Part shown: piece by piece, positions 61,867 to 64,000 of the stretch | Position numbering within the stretch: position 1 is the stretch's first letter | How the letters are laid out: each line of letters starts with the position of its first letter | Assembly (NCBI RefSeq): GCF_037042905.1 | Contig: NC_087247.1 | Span: 62,924,920 to 62,988,919 of the forward strand | Source of the DNA: Lytechinus pictus | Taxonomy: Eukaryota; Echinodermata; Echinoidea; Temnopleuroida; Toxopneustidae | Reading direction: 5' to 3' | DNA length: 64,000 nucleotides | Program-made: the position numbers and the translations under genes | The notes under the pieces: model-generated | What the model saw: only the letters and a program-made list of their open reading frames with translations | The model's database searches: none | What the model was told of the DNA's origin: nothing

Positions 61867-63117
61867 ATGAGCATGAGCTTCTCGGATTCCTCCCTAGAAG
61901 AGCTCAAAATGGCCGCTGAACAGGTGTCCAACACTGGGGTTTTATTCCCCATCAGCGGTAATGTAGAAAGTGGAAACGGAGAAAGTTCCCTCGTGGGTTC
62001 TAAGAAGGGTGGAACCGTGGATCCGAGTCCACGTGCCCATGGGGGTGGAGCCGTGGATGCGCGTCCACGTCCCCCAATTAAGAAGGGTGGAACCGTGGAT
62101 CCGCGACCACGTGCCCGCAAAGTGATAGCCCAGGTCTCCGCGCCGGAGCCTGAACCATTTTCGGGGAGCGTCGTACTAGCTCAGAAAACGACGACTCCTC
62201 TAGGGCTACCGGACCCACCGGCTATCGGGTCACCTAAAGACCGGGGGGAGAGCAGCCTCTCCGCCCGGCACAAGAGACTAGGCTCGATGCCGTTTCAGAC
62301 TCCCCAAGGGAGCATCGGCAAAGGGCTATCAGCCCCTAGTCGCAGGAGACAGCATAGCCCGACCCCGTCGGACTCTAGATTTAACCTGACTCCGTCAGAT
62401 TCTGCGGATCGTTCTTCTCGGTCAACGAGCGCTCCCCGTGGGAGAGCTATGACGAAGAGATCAAAATCCGCACAGCCTCCTGCCCCTTCTTCTGCGCCTC
62501 CACCGGAGCCACCGAAGAAGAAGAAGAAGAAGAAATCCGCGGCCGTAAGCCCCGTTCCATCGGGCGGCCCGGCTTCAAACTCTTCTACGGATGGCCAGGC
62601 CTCGCAACTTATGATGTTGCTCCAGAGCGCCTTTGTCCACTGTGGGTTGCTACCCCCGGGCTCGTCTGCTCCACAAGCGGACACCGGCCATCCGACACCT
62701 CGAGACACCGCAAGCGATTCTAACGAATCACCGGCTCTTGAACCCACTCAGGCTACGCCCGTGAGTTCTCAGGCTCGGCCGACCTCGGGGTTTCTTCCCC
62801 GTGAGTCCGACCATGGCACACGCCGCCCGAGCTTTTCACGGGCGCCTGCTACCTTCGGGGCTCCGCCCGGCGAGGAGACTTGGGTCGGTTCCCCCCCTCT
62901 AGAGGCGGAACAAGCCCTATCAGAGGACGAGTTCAATCCCGATCCTCCGGGTAGCCCAGCCCCCCAACCGGCGGGCAGTAGGGCTCAGGACGCCACAGAG
63001 ATCCTCCATAAATATCTCCCACATATCTACCCTCCAGACGAGCCGGTAGAGGGAGATTTGGACTCTCTCTTCTTCCCACAGCCTCGGAAAACCCCACAGG
63101 GTATTCCCGCTCACTAA
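61867..63117 (+). CDS. Gag-like ORF of a DIRS-like retrotransposon (416 aa)
   Basis: This long ORF has GC-rich codon use unlike the surrounding AT-rich DNA. It begins MSMSFSDSSLEELKMAAEQV. Residues about 40-80 contain a short internal repeat (KKGGTVDPSPRA, GGGAVDARPR, KKGGTVDPRPRA). A low-complexity Ser/Pro/Arg-rich middle follows, with a run of lysines near residues 218-224 that could serve as a nuclear localisation or RNA-binding stretch. The end is acidic and proline-rich (LHKYLPHIYPPDEPVEGD). There is no CCHC knuckle, as is usual for DIRS Gag. Its position directly upstream of a DIRS RNase H makes Gag the best call. The stop TAA at 63115 lies in a region where the next frame stays open. 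Confidence 0.7.
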   Translation: MSMSFSDSSLEELKMAAEQVSNTGVLFPISGNVESGNGESSLVGSKKGGTVDPSPRAHGGGAVDARPRPPIKKGGTVDPRPRARKVIAQVSAPEPEPFSGSVVLAQKTTTPLGLPDPPAIGSPKDRGESSLSARHKRLGSMPFQTPQGSIGKGLSAPSRRRQHSPTPSDSRFNLTPSDSADRSSRSTSAPRGRAMTKRSKSAQPPAPSSAPPPEPPKKKKKKKSAAVSPVPSGGPASNSSTDGQASQLMMLLQSAFVHCGLLPPGSSAPQADTGHPTPRDTASDSNESPALEPTQATPVSSQARPTSGFLPRESDHGTRRPSFSRAPATFGAPPGEETWVGSPPLEAEQALSEDEFNPDPPGSPAPQPAGSRAQDATEILHKYLPHIYPPDEPVEGDLDSLFFPQPRKTPQGIPAH

Positions 63118-64000
63118 TGACTTTAAGGCTGCATACGAAAGGGCGGCCGCACAGGCTAGCGTGCCTGCCGCCCAGGGAAGGAAGCCAGTAGCCTTCGGAA
63201 AGGGTTTTGCCTTCTCCAAGGAGGATACCGAGGCGTTTTTCACAGATGCGTCGCTTACGGGATGGGGCGGCCATTGTGCAGGGGAGATGGTTTTGGGGGT
63301 CTGGTTACCTCAACGCACCTTACCTCATATCAATGTGTTGGAGATGAGGGCTGTCATCAATTCCCTTCAGCATTTCCGACACAGGTTAGTCGATCGAACG
63401 GTCTTGATTCGCACAGACAACAAGTCAGTTGCAGCGTACATCAATCGCCAAGGCGGCACCCGATCAAGCTCTCTCAACGCCCTAGCTGCGGAGCTCTGGG
63501 AGTGGTGCCACCGTGCGAAGATCGTTCCAGTTGCCTCGTATATACCAGGCAGCGACAACCTGATAGCCGATTTTCTGTCCCGGGGCCGGTGCCTACCATC
63601 CGAATGGTCGCTCCACCCGGAGATATTTCAGTCTATCCAAGTCCACTGGGGACCCCTGGAAATAGACTTGTTTGCCACGGCTCTCAACCGGAAGCTGCCG
63701 ATGTTCTGCTCTCGTGTCAACGAAACAGAAGCAACTTCCCTGGATGCATTCTCCATTCATTGGGGGGATCGGAGGTGTTATGCGTTTCCTCCGTTCCACC
63801 TAATACCGCAGGTATTGAGGAAAGTGAAGGAAGATCAAGCTTGGCTTCTTCTAGTGGCCCCCAATTGGCCAAGGAGGCACTGGTTCCCGCAACTCCTCGA
63901 ACTGTTGGAGGGGGACCCGCTCACACTTCCTCTGAGATCAGACATAGTATCTCAACCTCTGTCGGGGATCACGCATCCTCGGCCAGCGGTCCTCCACTTA
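63101..64000 (+). CDS. DIRS-like RNase H and post-RNase H region, RT missing, 3' partial
   Basis: In the +1 frame relative to the Gag-like ORF, this frame is open from about 63101 to the window end without a stop. It encodes FTDASLTGWGGHC, LEMRAVINSL, IRTDNKSVAAYINRQGGTRS and ADFLSRGR, which carry the acidic RNase H residues (D, E, D, D) in the DIRS/Pao-like style. Next comes the DIRS C-terminal region (EWSLHPEIF, WGPLEIDLFATALNRKLPMF, YAFPPFHLIPQVLRKVKED, WLLLVAPNWPRRHWFPQLLE). The reverse transcriptase palm with its YxDD motif should precede RNase H, but only about 30 codons separate it from the Gag end. The RT has probably been deleted, so this copy is non-autonomous. The tyrosine recombinase expected downstream is beyond the window. 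Confidence 0.88.

Noticed and set aside
61863..62747. Minus-strand ORFs opposite the Gag-like ORF
   Set aside because: They are mirror frames of a GC-rich coding region. The + strand ORF is longer and in context with RNase H.

Overview
This 64 kb window looks like nuclear DNA from a marine invertebrate, most likely a sea urchin or close relative. It is AT-rich, dominated by introns and crowded with degraded transposable elements. The echinoid call is an inference. It rests on a spliced animal gene with deuterostome-like protein sequence, a DIRS-type tyrosine-recombinase retrotransposon, CR1/L2-like LINE tails, tRNA-derived SINEs and tandem-repeat elements of about 150-163 bp monomers. No bacterial operon, CRISPR array, rRNA or intact tRNA gene is visible.

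One host gene spans most of the window on the + strand: the coatomer (COPI) zeta subunit, COPZ. Five coding exons can be placed at 9011-9071, 9520-9601, 15910-16057, 49653-49730 and 55847-55937, with canonical splice sites and compatible phases. Together they encode 153 residues. The metazoan protein is about 177 residues, so only about 9 N-terminal and about 15 C-terminal residues are missing. The short first and last coding exons were not found and probably lie outside the window. The introns are 448 bp, 6.3 kb, 33.6 kb and 6.1 kb, and the last one runs past 8 kb to the window edge.

The introns hold nearly everything else. Region 1-9010 has a TA-flanked inverted-repeat element (4490-5354) and a degenerate tandem array (5528-6480). 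Region 9602-15909 has SINEs, a minus-strand LINE tail and a complete hairpin-ended tandem-repeat element (12644-14167). The 33.6 kb intron has a second copy of that element, SINEs, several foldback MITE-like elements, a perfect 38 bp-arm palindrome, a near-identical 1074 bp tandem duplication and a plus-strand LINE tail. Region 49731-55846 has a 2.2 kb inverted-repeat element carrying a large GATA/GACA microsatellite. Region 55938-60600 has a 'CGCCCGTC' tandem-repeat element and a huge GAA/GAG tract.

From about 60.6 kb to the end lies the 5' part of a DIRS-like retrotransposon on the + strand. It has a leader with long poly-A tracts, a 416-codon Gag-like ORF, and then, in the +1 frame, an RNase H and post-RNase H region open to the window edge. 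The reverse transcriptase domain expected between them is absent, so this copy looks internally deleted.

I do not see a convincing undescribed biochemical system. The most noteworthy items are the RT-less DIRS copy, the recurring tandem-repeat element families with a shared terminal motif, the recent 1074 bp duplication and the perfect palindrome.
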